Shown piece by piece: positions 1 through 11,315 of a stretch of DNA of 64,000 nucleotides (its first letter is position 1; each line of letters starts with the position of its first letter). The notes under the pieces are model-generated. The model made no database searches. It saw only the letters and a program-made list of their open reading frames with translations, and was not told where the DNA came from. This stretch comes from Mikania micrantha. Its lineage: Eukaryota > Streptophyta > Magnoliopsida > Asterales > Asteraceae. The position numbers and the translations under genes are program-made. Where the stretch lies: the NCBI GenBank assembly GCA_009363875.1, contig CM018689.1, forward strand, positions 56,049,741 through 56,113,740, written 5' to 3'.

Positions 1-75
1 TCTAGGGTTTTTCAAAGTGCGACGTCGTCGTTTTTGTTGTTTGGTCATAAGATAATTTTTAAGCTTTATAATGAA

Positions 76-542
76 CTAGGTTAAAATCTCGTTTATTACA
101 CGGGTTGACTTAAAATTTATATTAATACATATGACTTGTTTTTTTTTAAATTATTTACCTTTTATTATTTTAATATGGTGTATTTTTTTCATTTAAATCA
201 TCCAATCACATTAAGTGTTTAAAATTTGTTTAAATCATTCATAAAAAAACAAATAGTATCATTAATGTTTTATTTTTAAATATTTTAATAAATATAATTT
301 CAATGTATTAAAAAAATTAAATAGAAACTATTAAATAAAAATATAGGTTTATTTAAAAGCTTCATAATTAATTTCATTTTAAATGCATATAAATAATAAT
401 ATATTAATTATTATTTCTACTTTCTAACTAAATAATAAATATAAATAATTAAAGAGCATATAGAAGCGGGAAAACCAAAATTTAGATAGTATAAAATTAT
501 GACAAGTGTCCAAAATCATTTTTATTTATTAGTATTAATAGA
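76..542 (-). mobile_element. Non-autonomous Helitron
   Basis: Read on the minus strand, the element begins with TCTATTAATACTAATAAATA at 542 and ends with CTAG at 79-76, followed by T. About 12 bases before the end is a GTGTAATA-type partial hairpin. This matches the 5' TC / 3' CTRR plus hairpin layout of plant Helitrons, which insert between A and T and make no TSD. The 467-bp body is AT-rich with no coding sequence. A second, more decayed end of the same type (CACGTGTATTACACG) sits just outside at about 556-572. Family assignment rests on end structure only. Confidence 0.6.
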
Positions 543-1276
543 CTATGTTACTAACACGTGTATTACACGAATTTAATATAAAATATTAAATAGTTAGCAC
601 TGAAAATTTAGCAATTATAAAATAATATTTTGGTATAAAATGATTCATTTATATATTAATAAATATTTTAAGTGATACAAAATAATTAAAAACTTTAATC
701 AAATACAAATGATATTTGACCTTTTAATGTTTAACAATTGATATATTTAAAATAATTGATGTTAAAACTTCAGTTAATATTATATTAAAAACTAACTATT
801 ATAAATCAATAATATAAATTATAATTTTTATAATTACTAAATTTAAATGACCCAGTTTAATAATATCGTTAAACGTTACGTGCCAAAGGTGTAAATTTTC
901 TATCATTTTAATTACTTTAATTTATAAATTCTTTTATAGTATACTTTATTAAAAAAAAAATAAGATTAAGATAACTTATTTTTTACATAAATTTTGCTTT
1001 TTTGAATATAAAATATTTATTACCTCCAAAATTTTAGTTTTAGAAAATTTGGTATTTTATAAAAAAAAAATTAAGTGTGTTTATAATAAAAAGATAAATA
1101 ATATATTTGTTATTAATATTATAATTATTTAATAAAAGAAAAAAAGTTATTTAATAAGAGAAGAAAGAGAGAATTAAGTAGAATGATAAGAATAGACAAG
1201 TGTCACTTATGATTTAAGAAAGTGACAAGTGATATTAGTGTTGTAAGAAGGTGACGTGTGACAAAATATTTACTCT
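543..1276. other. AT-rich intergenic DNA, no gene seen
   Basis: Very AT-rich sequence with stop codons in all frames. A decayed Helitron-type 3' end (CACGTGTATTACACG) lies near 556-572. Nothing else is recognisable. Confidence 0.5.
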
Positions 1277-1683
1277 TCTACCTATACTAATAAATAAAGG
1301 TTTGTAAGGACGCATGTCATGTTCCTATAGCATGTTATCCTTAATTTTCCGCCTCTCTTTCATATTAAATGAATCAAAGGGATATTTTAATATATTAAAA
1401 ATATATTAATATTAAAAAACACTTTGTACAAAAACCAATTTATTATAAAATATAAAATTTATAAAAAAAATTTTTAAAATAAAATGTTTATAAAAACAAA
1501 ACTTTGAAGAAATTAGTATTTAAATAAATAATAATATTATCTTATTAATCACATTATTAGATTATATGAAAATTTTATCATATTTTATACTATAAAATCG
1601 TTTTATATTATCTAAATTTTCAGTAATGACTATTTATTATATTTTTTTATTAAACACGTGTAATACACGGGGTACTAACCTAG
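1277..1683 (+). mobile_element. Non-autonomous Helitron
   Basis: The start TCTACCTATACTAATAAATA is nearly the same as the start of the Helitron at 49763-50218, read on its own strand. The 3' end has the hairpin CGTGTAATACACG at 1657-1669, then CTAG at 1680-1683 followed by T. The length is about 407 bp and there is no open frame. The base before the start is T rather than the usual A, so the left border may be off by a few bases. Confidence 0.6.
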
Positions 1684-1938
1684 TTTATTATAAAGTGTAG
1701 ATATAGATATAGATTTTGTTAAAAAAAAAAAAAACAAAAACCTATCATCAAAAAGGTTGTTTCAATGGTATTAAAATGAAGACGTCTATAGCTTTGTATC
1801 TCTTTTATTTAGATAGGTTTTGAAATCCAACTTTATAATAAAACTTTTATTAATAAAACATTTAATACATTAAAGGTATATTTGGGATTGTTTATTTAAA
1901 TTCAACGTAGTAAGTTCATGAAGCAGGTAGATAAGTTC

Positions 1939-2503
1939 AGGGCCGTCTCTGAGAAATTAGGTGCCCTGTGCGAATGTTAAAAACGGGCCCTATGTGCGCG
2001 CACGCACACACACAAATTGACGATAATTAAAACAGTATAAACAATATTGTTTTAGCAAAATGATGCATTTCAATGTTTCAAATAACTAAATAAAACGTGA
2101 CGTTCTTCTAGCATTTTTTGATGCAAACTTATTGTTTAAATCTCCATAATCCACATTGTTAGTATCTCATTCTCAATAGTATAATTGTTAATTTATTAAG
2201 TCTTTCTTAAGACATTATCAATCGTAAGTATGACTTTAATTTTGAAAAATTTCTTTCTACATATGCTAAAAATTACCGAAATAGTCAACAAGATTCTATA
2301 TGCAGTTGATGCATTTGAAAAACAATCGACTTGCTTCAAATATTTTAAATATATATAATTAAAAATTGAATTGTTATATTTGTTTGTTGTAAAATAAATT
2401 AAAATATATATAATATATACAATTTTTTTAAAAAATTTAGGGCCCCCTAAAAAATCGGGCCCTGTGCGGTCGCACCTCCCGCACATGCTCTAAGACCCCC
2501 GTG
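1939..2503. mobile_element. Non-autonomous DNA element with 9-bp TSD
   Basis: The element lies between two copies of GATAAGTTC (1930-1938 and 2504-2512). Its ends are AGGGCCGTCTCTGAG on the left and TCTAAGACCCCC near the right. A sister copy is at 55576-55898 and a fragment of the left end is at about 16210-16270. All share an opening block (GCCCTGTGCGAATG-like) and, where present, a closing block (GATCGCACCTC..GCACATGCT). The interior is AT-rich and non-coding. A 9-bp duplication would suit a Mutator-like element, but the terminal repeats are weak, so the superfamily is left open. Confidence 0.55.
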
Positions 2504-2741
2504 GATAAGTTCCCTCTCTTCCTTAACATTCTACGTTGTTGATGGTTTTAATAATTTTATTGATAGTGTTTAGGGTGACTATGATGTATGAAGTCATAAC
2601 CGATCCAAGGTCAAAATATGCAATTGAAGATAATTAAAACTTTATTTTGTGTCACATCATACAGAGTTGTTTCAAATAGCCTAAAAATTGAAGTTTACAT
2701 GGAAATAGCTTGATTTGACTCAATTTGAGTTCACGCATGAC

Positions 2742-2994
2742 TAGAGGTGGGCAAAAAAACCGGCTTGGGTTTACAAACTGGTTCCATCCAAACTGGTTTC
2801 CAAAGCTGTCCGAACCGTCTATTTGGCAAATGTTTGATATATTCATCACCCAAACCGGTTTCAACCCCTCCAAACCGGTTCTATAGGTTTGACATCCTCA
2901 TCTCGCCAAACCGGTTTTGACCATCCGTTGACCAAACCGATTCGGTTCTCAAACCGAACCGGTTTGGAGAAAAAAACCGGTTTGTGCATCCCTA
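2742..2994. mobile_element. hAT-like MITE built of CCGGTTT/AAACCGG words
   Basis: A 253-bp element with an exact 8-bp TSD, CGCATGAC, at 2734-2741 and 2995-3002. The ends are TAGAGGTGGGCAAAAAAACC and its partner GGTTTGTGCATCCCTA. The body is largely the word AAACCGGTT in both orientations. An 8-bp TSD with a TAGRG-type end fits hAT superfamily MITEs. A truncated relative (TAGAGATGGGCAAAAAAACC) starts at about 59018. Confidence 0.75.
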
Positions 2995-3264
2995 CGCATG
3001 ACTTGACTTGGCTCATTACTCTTGTTTTAAGTTAAACAAAAATTATAATGTTTTATGTCCTAGTCTGTTTCTACTATTTCTCATATCATAAATTAAATAT
3101 TATAGACCACCCTAGTATTCGACTTCATTAACTTAAATTAAATATTAAAAAATAAATAATCAGACCCTGAAAGACGGAACTCTATAAGAAATGGAATATC
3201 AAGATGCAGGAACTCCATTCACAATTCAGGTTGATGCTTTATATTCTCTATTCATGTCCAAACA

Positions 3265-3541
3265 ACAACCACCACCATCTTACCCAGTATATTCTCACTT
3301 TTCAGTAGGGTCTGGGGAGGAAGGATAGATACAAACCTTACCCCTATCCCAATTGAGATAGAGAGGCTGCTCCGAGAGAGTCCCCGACTCAAAGTTATCA
3401 TTTAAAGTTGATCATCCCAACGATTTTAACGTTATTTTCACAAAATAATTACAAATAACGTTAAAATTAGTGCGCTTTTACTTTTGCCCCTTAAGGGCCC
3501 ACACATATATACATTATATGCGTGTACCGTAAATGGGGCGT
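3265..3541 (-). mobile_element. SINE, hairpin family, copy 1
   Basis: Flanked by a 16-bp direct repeat, TATTCATGTCCAAACA, at 3249-3264 and 3542-3557. On the minus strand it starts with GCCCCATTTACGGTACACG and ends in GGTGGTTGTTG, a TTG-rich tail as in some plant SINEs. The 3' part (GGGGTAAGGTTTGT, then CCCCAGACCCTACT) resembles the Au-type SINE 3' domain known from many angiosperms. The middle holds an inverted repeat around TAACGTTA that is shared with the other two copies. No coding sequence. Confidence 0.75.
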
Positions 3542-3942
3542 TATTCATGTCCAAACATTCACATGAATTCTTATTCTAAAGGATATATGAAAAGCTATGT
3601 AATTTTACTCATATGTGTCTCATTTTCATCTCTATATCTTATATTTTTATAAAAACTACAATTATCCTTTATATTTGGAGTTACCCTGTTTATCAAGGCC
3701 TGTATTTTTTATAAATACTTGTGTGTAAAGAAGTAAGAAAAATTACTGATAAAAGAATGAAAATACTATTTAAATTTAACTAAATTATTAATATTAATAA
3801 ATATATGAAAAATGATGCAAAAACTGACAAATCTAGTAAATTTACTTGTAGCTTGGTTGTTTTCAATAAGGTACGAGAATGGTAACATATAGATAATCTT
3901 ACCTTTACCACTGAGAAAGGAAATATTGCTTTCAGAAAACTA

Positions 3943-4394
3943 TGGCTGTCATAACGGGTCAGACATGACCCGTTAAGACACGAAATATGAGCTGGGTAGA
4001 CACGAACACGACACGAATTCTTATCGTGTCTGTTTTTCCAAACACGAACACGACCCGTTAAAAACACGTAAACACGAAATGACCCGTTAAGAAATTTGTT
4101 AACTATTAACATTTAACACTATAAATGACCTGTTAAAGAACTTGTTAAGAAACCCGTTTAGGAACAAAGAACAAGGGTTAGACAATTATAAATTGTTAGA
4201 AGCTAATTAGTTACCCACCTATTTTATTATATTATATTTTAAATTGTATACTTTAAATAGGTCTTAACGGGTCTTTATAGCTCTTAACGGGTCTTAACAG
4301 GTCTCAACGGGTCTTAATGGGTTTTACATGTTAAAGTCATGTCGTGTCGTATTGTTTCGTGTTAACATGTTCGTGTCTGAAATTGTCAGCACTA
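3943..4394. repeat. Word-repeat element (ACGGGTC / TTAAC)
   Basis: The body is made of GACCCGTT, AACACG and ACGGGTCTTAAC words in both orientations. The left end GCTGTCATAACGGGTCAGAC and the reverse complement of the right end (GTGCTGACAATTTCAGAC) match imperfectly, which suggests decayed terminal inverted repeats. No TSD was found. Related words recur at 5455-5600 and 22440-22750. Confidence 0.4.
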
Positions 4395-4901
4395 CAAAAA
4401 ACATCTTAACTCATGAACAGACAAATAAACACAAACAGACAATAATCAAACAAAATACATAAATATGAAGGTATTTACTAAGGTAAGCGAACTTGTGGTA
4501 TACAATAGCATGCGCTTGCCTTTTTTTGCGCCTAGACCGCTAGACGAGTGCCCGAGGGCTTTTGACAACTATGTATACAACATAAACAAAGATACAAAGT
4601 TCTCTTAGAAACAAATTCTAAGTCTAATATATTAAAATCAGGTTAAGCAAACTGCCCATTAAAACTGCAAACTAATTGCCTCAATTCATAGAAACCTTGT
4701 ACATCATTATAAATAAACTGCTTACATCTTTTTCTTTTTTTTTTGAACGGCCAAACTGTGTACATCATCTAACAAAGCAAATCTCATGTACAAAATATTC
4801 AGTCAATTACAAAACAGTCAAAAACCAATGATCAACATGTACACAAATTAAAAAATACCATACACAAACAAATGTTTCTAGTGGTAAAAAGAACTTTAGA
4901 A
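4395..4901. other. Intergenic region downstream of the WIT gene
   Basis: AT-rich sequence downstream of the tail-anchored protein gene, so it probably contains its 3' UTR. At about 4730-4752 a T-run joined to GAACGGCCAAA looks like a stub of a minus-strand SINE tail. No gene was seen. Confidence 0.4.
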
Positions 4902-7900
4902 TCAACCTGCATTATCATCAAAATTGTCTGGTTTCCAGTTGATAAAGAAAGCTGCCAACACTGAGATTATTAACACGAAGATTGCTTTAACTACAAGGAA
5001 TATTTTACTTCTAGATTCTGATTCTTGAAGTTCTGTATCATCCAAATTTGGGTCCGAATCGGTTATGGATGAGTCTGGTTCAGGGTCATGTATAGAACCA
5101 TCATTTAAAACTTGTATTTCTTCCTCCTTTATGAAATCTGATGTTGATTTTGTTTGGTGCAATGTTGCATTTTGACTGGGATATGTTGAGTTTTTCTCTT
5201 GAATGCCTTCTTTTGGATACAATTTGCTGAATTTTTGCAATGTTTCCATCAAAATCCTTTTCTCCTCGGTCTGAGCATGTAACTACATACCATTTAATGT
5301 TTATATTAAAGGCGAATCAAAACACTATTTTTATGGGTTGGTAGATTTCAAGTTGAGGGGTTGAATCTTTGAACTTGAAAATGATCCATGTATTTTCTAT
5401 ATCAACTGCATCAATCCTAGTCCAGACAGTCAGACACACTTAAAACCAATTAACCCAAACACGACCCGCTTAACATATTTATCTAAACAAGTCAAACAGG
5501 TTGGCAGATTCATGTGTCATAAACAGATTTCCGGGTTGTAAGAAACGGGTTTGATAGGCTGTAAAGGGTTGATGAGTCTACCAGTTCACTTAAAAGTGTT
5601 CTTTAGTTAATTTGGTTAAGAAAGGTTAAGCCAAACACCACCTTTTTATTAAAAAGGTTAGAAATGACAACCCAAAACCTAATTATTTTCATGTCATGCC
5701 AAAATTAGCCACCTCTAGTTTTTAGTAGTTGGAGCCCATTTGCGGTGCAAGCGTAGAATGTATATATGTGTGGGTCCTCAAGTGCCAAAAGTAAAATTGC
5801 ACTAGTTTTAACGTTATTTTACTTATTTTGTGAAAATAACGTTAAAAGCATTTGGATGATTAACTTCAAACGATAACTTTGAGCCGGGCACTCCTTCGGA
5901 GCAACATATTTATCCCAACTGTGATAGGGGTAAGGTTTGTCTTCATCATTCCCCACAGACCCTACTAAAGCGAGAATATATGGGTAAGTTTGTTTGTTAG
6001 TTTTTAGTAGTCATTGTAGCATTTGACCTTTTTACCTTAAATTTTTTAATTTTTAATTTTTTTAGTTGTAACCCTTTGACCAATAAAACCACAGAACATA
6101 TTTTACAGATATAAAGTGTACCTGTTTCGTTATACGTTCACGTTCTGAGGCAAGTTGGAGGACTGCATCCATAATAAGCTTAGTATTTGCACTAACATCT
6201 TTTGTACCAGCCATCTTGTCAAGATTAGCCTTGCTCAAAGATGTTTCAAGTGATTCAACTTCAGCTCTCAGAAAGTCAACCTCTTTGGTCAACTCAGAGT
6301 TAGCATCAGTTAACATTAAACACTGTTCTTCAGCATTTTCAGCCTTCATTTCAGCTATGGAAACCTTTTGCTTCAATTCATCTATTAAAGTCTCCATATC
6401 CCAAATTGCAGAATACAGCATGTTCTGCTGTTCTTGACCAGCTTCAGAGGATGCCTTTGCATGCAGAACTTGAATCTCTAATTCTCTGGATTGCTTTTCA
6501 AGTAAACTCATCTTCTTAGAATTGCTTTCATGGCTTCCTTTAAGAAACCCTAATTCATCACTTAATTCCATGTTTGAATCTGTTAATTGAGCTACCTTCC
6601 CCTCAGCTGTTTCAGCTCTACTTTCTGCTGCGTAAACATCTTCTTTTAATGATTCAATCATATTTTCCATTTCTCTAACACGATCTTGAAATAATTCGTT
6701 TGATTCATTAGCTTTCTTTAAGTTAGATTCGGATTCATTGACTTTTTCTTCCAGTAATTTAACACTTTCCCGTAAAATTGATACTTCAAGATTATCTGCA
6801 ACAAGCTGTGTGATTCTGCTATTGAGTTTTTCTATAGAAGCATCTTTTGAATTCAACAATTTGATGCAGTTTTCAAGTTTTAATCTAAACCCGTTTTCTC
6901 TTTGATTAAAACCATTGAGATTAAATTGAACAAGTTGATTCTGAGCTATGAGGTCTCTTGAAACACCCATTAAAACAACAGCAGTATTTTCTGCTTCCAA
7001 AAACCGACCCCAAACAACCTCTGCGGCTTCTTCCATGACAAATGCTACTTGTTCTGTTAACCTTAATTTTAATCTTAAGTCTTCTTCATCTTGTTTTGAT
7101 TCTCTCAATTTCTTTTCAAGATCAAGCTCTCTTGATAAAGATTTCTCCAGCATTCTAAGAACATGTACTTTATCGATTTTTTGTAGCCTTGGCTTTACTT
7201 CCTTGGATGAAACTTGTAAATCTTCTGATAAAACTTTACATTTCCATACAAACATTAAGAAAAAAAAATTAAATCTTTCATTTATTTATACAATGAGAAA
7301 AAAATCAGCTTTTTTCTCAGTTTTGGGCAATCAAAGTTGTTTACACTCACAAAAAGCCTCTCACTTTCTAAAAGATTTCATTTAAAATAATTTCTGAGTT
7401 AACAGCTGTGATCAAATTAACTTACGACAAATTCTTGAAAGCTTGAAGTTTATCAAGCTTTAAAAGCTTGAGATTTGTAAGTGGAAATAAAATCATTCAC
7501 CCAAAACAGAAATCAGACCAAGACTATAGTACATTACTTTTTGGTAAATTTGTCTGCAAAGAAACTAAAAAGTTGTATATTTTGAAAAAAATTAATTTCT
7601 TGAAAAATTCAATAAGATTTGTGATGATTACTATAAAAGATAAACAAACGACGTCATCTATAAGTCTATATGGTTCAAATAATGGTTCGTATCTGTATGA
7701 CCTCTAACAGCTGAATGGCATTGACTTACATTCATTGTGATTAAAAGCTAATGATGTCATCTGAAATTTGGCCAACTTTAGCTTCATCTCAAGAACTTGT
7801 TCTTGTGATTTCTTCAAAGAATCCTCAGAATCAAACAATTTCCTTTCAACAACTGAAAACAGTTCTCCAAGATGTTTACATAAAGACAACCTTTGATGGG

Positions 7901-8252
7901 CATCAGCAAGGTCAACTCGAATGGAATCCATTGACCCGTCAAGTTCTTTAACCTCAGAATCTAAGAAACTAAATAACAGATCAATTTTCAGTGACTCCTC
8001 AACAAATTCCTCTGACACGTCATCAACAGCCATTGCTTCAAGGCCATTTTCCCATGACAAAACATACAACATAAGATTTTCCAAATTTAGTAACTTCTCT
8101 GATGTGTACGCTAACTCCAGGTCAACTTTAGTCAAAATTTCCATTGATATTCCTATTTCTCCTATTTCTTTGGGATCAGAAGTTGTACCCTCATGAAATC
8201 TTACTAGTTCTGGATTAATGACATTATTGTTGTATATTGAAACAGCATCCAT
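4902..8252 (-). CDS. WIT: WPP domain-interacting tail-anchored protein (WIT1/WIT2-like)
   Basis: Three coding exons: 8252-7730, 7233-6122 and 5282-4902 (2,016 bases, 671 residues). Donors are GTAAGTC and GTACAC; phases are 1 and 0, and the reading frame stays open through both junctions. The start ATGGATGCTGTT at 8252 is the first in-frame ATG after a likely 5' UTR intron acceptor (CTGCAG at about 8300). The conserved WIT N-terminus is present (ILTKVDLELAYTSEKLLNLE, then LKIDLLFSFLDSEVKELDGS), followed by a long coiled coil (residues about 120-560, with VLRMLEKSLSRELDLEKKL). The C-terminal membrane anchor is residues 639-661 with a 10-residue tail. Known WIT proteins sit in the outer nuclear envelope, bind WIP proteins and RanGAP, and link the nucleus to myosin XI-i. 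Arabidopsis WIT1 has about 700 residues, so this length fits. Intron 2 carries a SINE. The function is inferred from the family. Confidence 0.9.
5730..5997 (+). mobile_element. SINE, hairpin family, copy 2, in a WIT intron
   Basis: Flanked by a perfect 14-bp repeat, TAGTTTTTAGTAGT, at 5716-5729 and 5998-6011. It runs from GGAGCCCATTTGCGGTGC to a TTTGTTTGTTAG tail. The GGGGTAAGGTTTGT and CCCCACAGACCCTACT blocks match copies 1 and 3. It has a perfect 15-bp inverted repeat, TTTTAACGTTATTTT and AAAATAACGTTAAAA, with a 12-base loop. It lies in intron 2 of the WIT gene, opposite to the direction of transcription. Confidence 0.8.
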
Positions 8253-9967
8253 TTTTTTTCTGTTATTCTTCTTTTTTTGAGTGTTTTTCAGCAGCAATCC
8301 TGCAGAACAAAACAGAACCGAATAAAACTATCATACAACACAAAATCTTTATCAGAAACAAAATCTTTAAATTGTCCTCATACATCATAAATATGACATA
8401 AAATCTCTGAAATTCAAGAATTTTATGGTTGGCTACAATAGTAAAAGACGAAAAGTTACGTTCTTGATGAAAAACAGAAACATATACTCAATAATTTCGC
8501 CAGCTTCTTCAGCAAGCTGAATCTAATATGAATTCAAAAACTAGTGGATGGAGATTAAATATCATAATTGGGCATAATTTGAACTGGTATGCTTGTTGTT
8601 GTTGTAATTGGGCAAAATTTGAAGTAAATCTGAAGAACTGATAACCTAATTTAGCCGACAAGAGAAGTAAAACAACAAAGAAGTTCAGCAGTTCCCCAAT
8701 TTGAACTAAACCATGCAAACCCGTCAAATCAAGCATCAAATCTCTATAACAATCATATAAAATTGAACAGAAATCAACAAGAAAAAGTTGAACAGAGTGA
8801 TGAACATACACCCGTCTGAAGAATTCAGAATTTGCAGTCGGGTCGGGTCGAATTCTGAAGGGATACAATGAAATCACGAGTCCCAATCAAATCAACATGG
8901 CTTGCTTTTCACCTCTGGTTCAGCAAAAGGGATCTGCGCCATATAATCTAGCAATTAATTCTAACGTGCGCCTTAGAACTCGTGAATCGTTTTAAGACTG
9001 CAAATCCTAAATATAAAAATGGTCAACTTTCGAAAGGTTTGAGGAGCGTGGAGGTTTGTGGGCTTGGGTTGGCGGTTGGCCTGCCGTGGGGACTACTTAG
9101 TTTTCTAGCCAATCATATTTTGCCACGTCATCGATTTATCATTAGCACTTTAGGTGATGGCCCAACTTGATCATTTTGCTCCGAGCCTCCGACTATTATT
9201 TTATTGGCCCTTTGCATCGCACTCAACCTTTTAGCATCTGAGTTCTTGAACGTTTTTTTATTTATAATTTATTTTTTTTGAATAGTTTTATAAATATATC
9301 AAATATGTTTAAACACAGCCCAAACCTTTCGTATTAGGATGTTTATGAGCGGTTTTGAGCTCACAGACAAGATGAGGTTATGATGTGGATGCGGGTTGTA
9401 TAAAAAACCTAAAAGCAAGTTGAGTGTAGTTAGAAGAAAGAGAGACGGTGTGCTTTTAAGGTTAACTTTTAGTTTTGGTTGTAAGAAGACGTGATTGGCG
9501 TTTTTAGCTCTTGTTAGGATCAACATAACACAAAAAGCTTAATTCTAAATTCAGACTCTTTTCTGAGTTATTTTATTTAGTTGTTGCCTCAAACACAAGA
9601 TATATAATAAAATAATATAGTTGATAGGTTATTTTAAATAGTGGTTGGCTGTTTAAAAATATTTTAGATTGTAATAATGTAAAATTAATTCAAGTGGTAA
9701 AATTTATTCATACAATTGAATAAAATATTTAACGAATAAAAAATATTTCAGTTGCCAATTAAAAACTCCTAAAAACGCAAAGTTTAATTTATCTAAAGAA
9801 ATTAAAAACCCTACATAAATTAGGCCCAAATCCCAAACTTAAATTGTCTTCTCAAGTTCTCATTAAACCGGTACTGGGCCTCCTGGCTCTCATCTCAACT
9901 TGAAGCGGATCTCCGTGGAATAAAGCCCACGTATTATTCTGTCGTGTTTAATTAATATACTTTTGAT
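8253..9967. other. Upstream region of the WIT gene and intergenic DNA
   Basis: Reading on the minus strand, TTGTTCTGCAG near 8300 looks like the 3' splice site of a 5' UTR intron, with a non-coding first exon probably near 8820-8900. Between about 9050 and 9170 is a compact block with TTGGCGGTTGGCC, CCAATCATATTTTGCCACGT and AGCACTTTAGGTGATGG that looks like a MITE, but I could not define its ends. The remainder (9180-9960) is AT-rich with no gene seen. Confidence 0.35.
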
Positions 9968-10504
9968 TAGGGGTGTAAACGAACCAAGGCAGCTCGTGAA
10001 ATACTCAAGATCGGATCGATAAAAAGCTCGAACGAGCCGAGCCTTAACGAGCCCGAGCCCGAGCTCGAGCCCAAAAATGTGGCTCGTTTAGTTATCGAGC
10101 CCGAGCTCGAGCTTTACATATCGAGCTCGAGCCGGCGCGCGAGCCTTAACGAGCTTTTTGTTTATATAATTTTTATTTATTATATTAAGTGTTTATTTAT
10201 AAAATTAAATATTTTTATATATAAAATTATGAAAAATATATTTAAATCAAATACTTTATGTAAAATTTGGAAAATATAATTATAAATTTAATTAAATTAG
10301 TAATTAAAGTAAATAAATTAAATAATTAAAACTCTAAACGAGCCGAGCCGAGCTCGAGCCTGGAAATTTTCTAGCGAGCCGAGCTCGAGCCTCGTAAATA
10401 AATCTCTTAACGAGCCAAGCTCGAGCTCAAGCCTTCTTTAGTCTAAACGAGCCAAGCTCGAGCCTTAACGAGCTCGGGATCGGCTCGGCTCGTTTACACC
10501 CCTA
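9968..10504. mobile_element. hAT-like MITE built of CGAGC/GCTCG words
   Basis: A 537-bp element with an exact 8-bp TSD, CTTTTGAT, at 9960-9967 and 10505-10512. Terminal inverted repeats are TAGGGGTGTAAACGA and TCGTTTACACCCCTA. Both outer thirds are made of CGAGCCGAGCTCGAGCC-type words. The centre (about 10150-10340) is an AT-rich core that returns in inverted orientation in the copy at 26490-27013 and in the fragment at 47075-47493. No coding capacity. Confidence 0.8.
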
Positions 10505-11315
10505 CTTTTGATCAAATAAAGGCAGTGTTATTATTACAACCTCGTACGGTCAATGTATGGCCCATACAAGGTTGTACAGATCGTATAACACACCCGATAC
10601 GACTCATACATCGGGCGTACATATCTGTAAGGTCGTACATGTAAGTAAAGATCAGATTCCAAGAAAAATTAAACAGGGCAATATAAGACGTATAAATCTA
10701 TACACGTCGTATAACACCCATTTATATGACCCGCACAGATCTATGCAGCCCGTATAGATAGGTCTGTGTTAAGATTAGGGTTATGAGAATAAAATGCCCG
10801 TAAAATAAATACAGATTACACCTATTTACCCAAAAGTTAATATAGATATATAAGGATATATGATTAGAATGTATGTAAGATTTTATAATGATAGCCTTTA
10901 ATTTTTTTAGTTTTATAAATTCACACGTAATACTCGATAAAGATACACGTGTAATATAATAAATAAGCTTAATATGTAACATACAAAATTTGCATCCCCT
11001 GCTTTAAAGTCAATATTTCATGATACTTGATGGTTATTTACATTTTTTGTCACATCGCAAAATTGCATCCCCTGCTTTAAGGCAATATAATTTTTTTGTA
11101 AAAAAAAAAACGAAATACCATCTCATGTGTCCAGATTATTCGAATCGGGTTCTAGATTTTATAAAAGTTAGTTTGCAGTGAAAACTAAATATACATTTAG
11201 AAAAATCAATATCAATTTGGTTCCAGTCTAAGTTGAATCAAAGAAGCCAAATTATACCAGGAAAGAAAAACTAAGATATTTAACCCTATGAAGGGTTACC
11301 TAAAATCATGGTATA
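10505..11315. other. Intergenic repeats, no gene seen
   Basis: The block 10541-10770 is rich in CGTAT/ATACG words (CCGATACGACTCATACATCG) and may be another word-repeat element, but no ends were found. The rest is AT-rich. No gene was seen. Confidence 0.35.

Noticed and set aside
3780..4112. Open frame of 110 codons on the minus strand
   Set aside because: Mostly word-repeat element sequence; no conserved motif, and the start is not in a gene-like context.
6948..7385. Open frames on the plus strand over the WIT exons
   Set aside because: They are antisense shadows of the coiled-coil coding exon.
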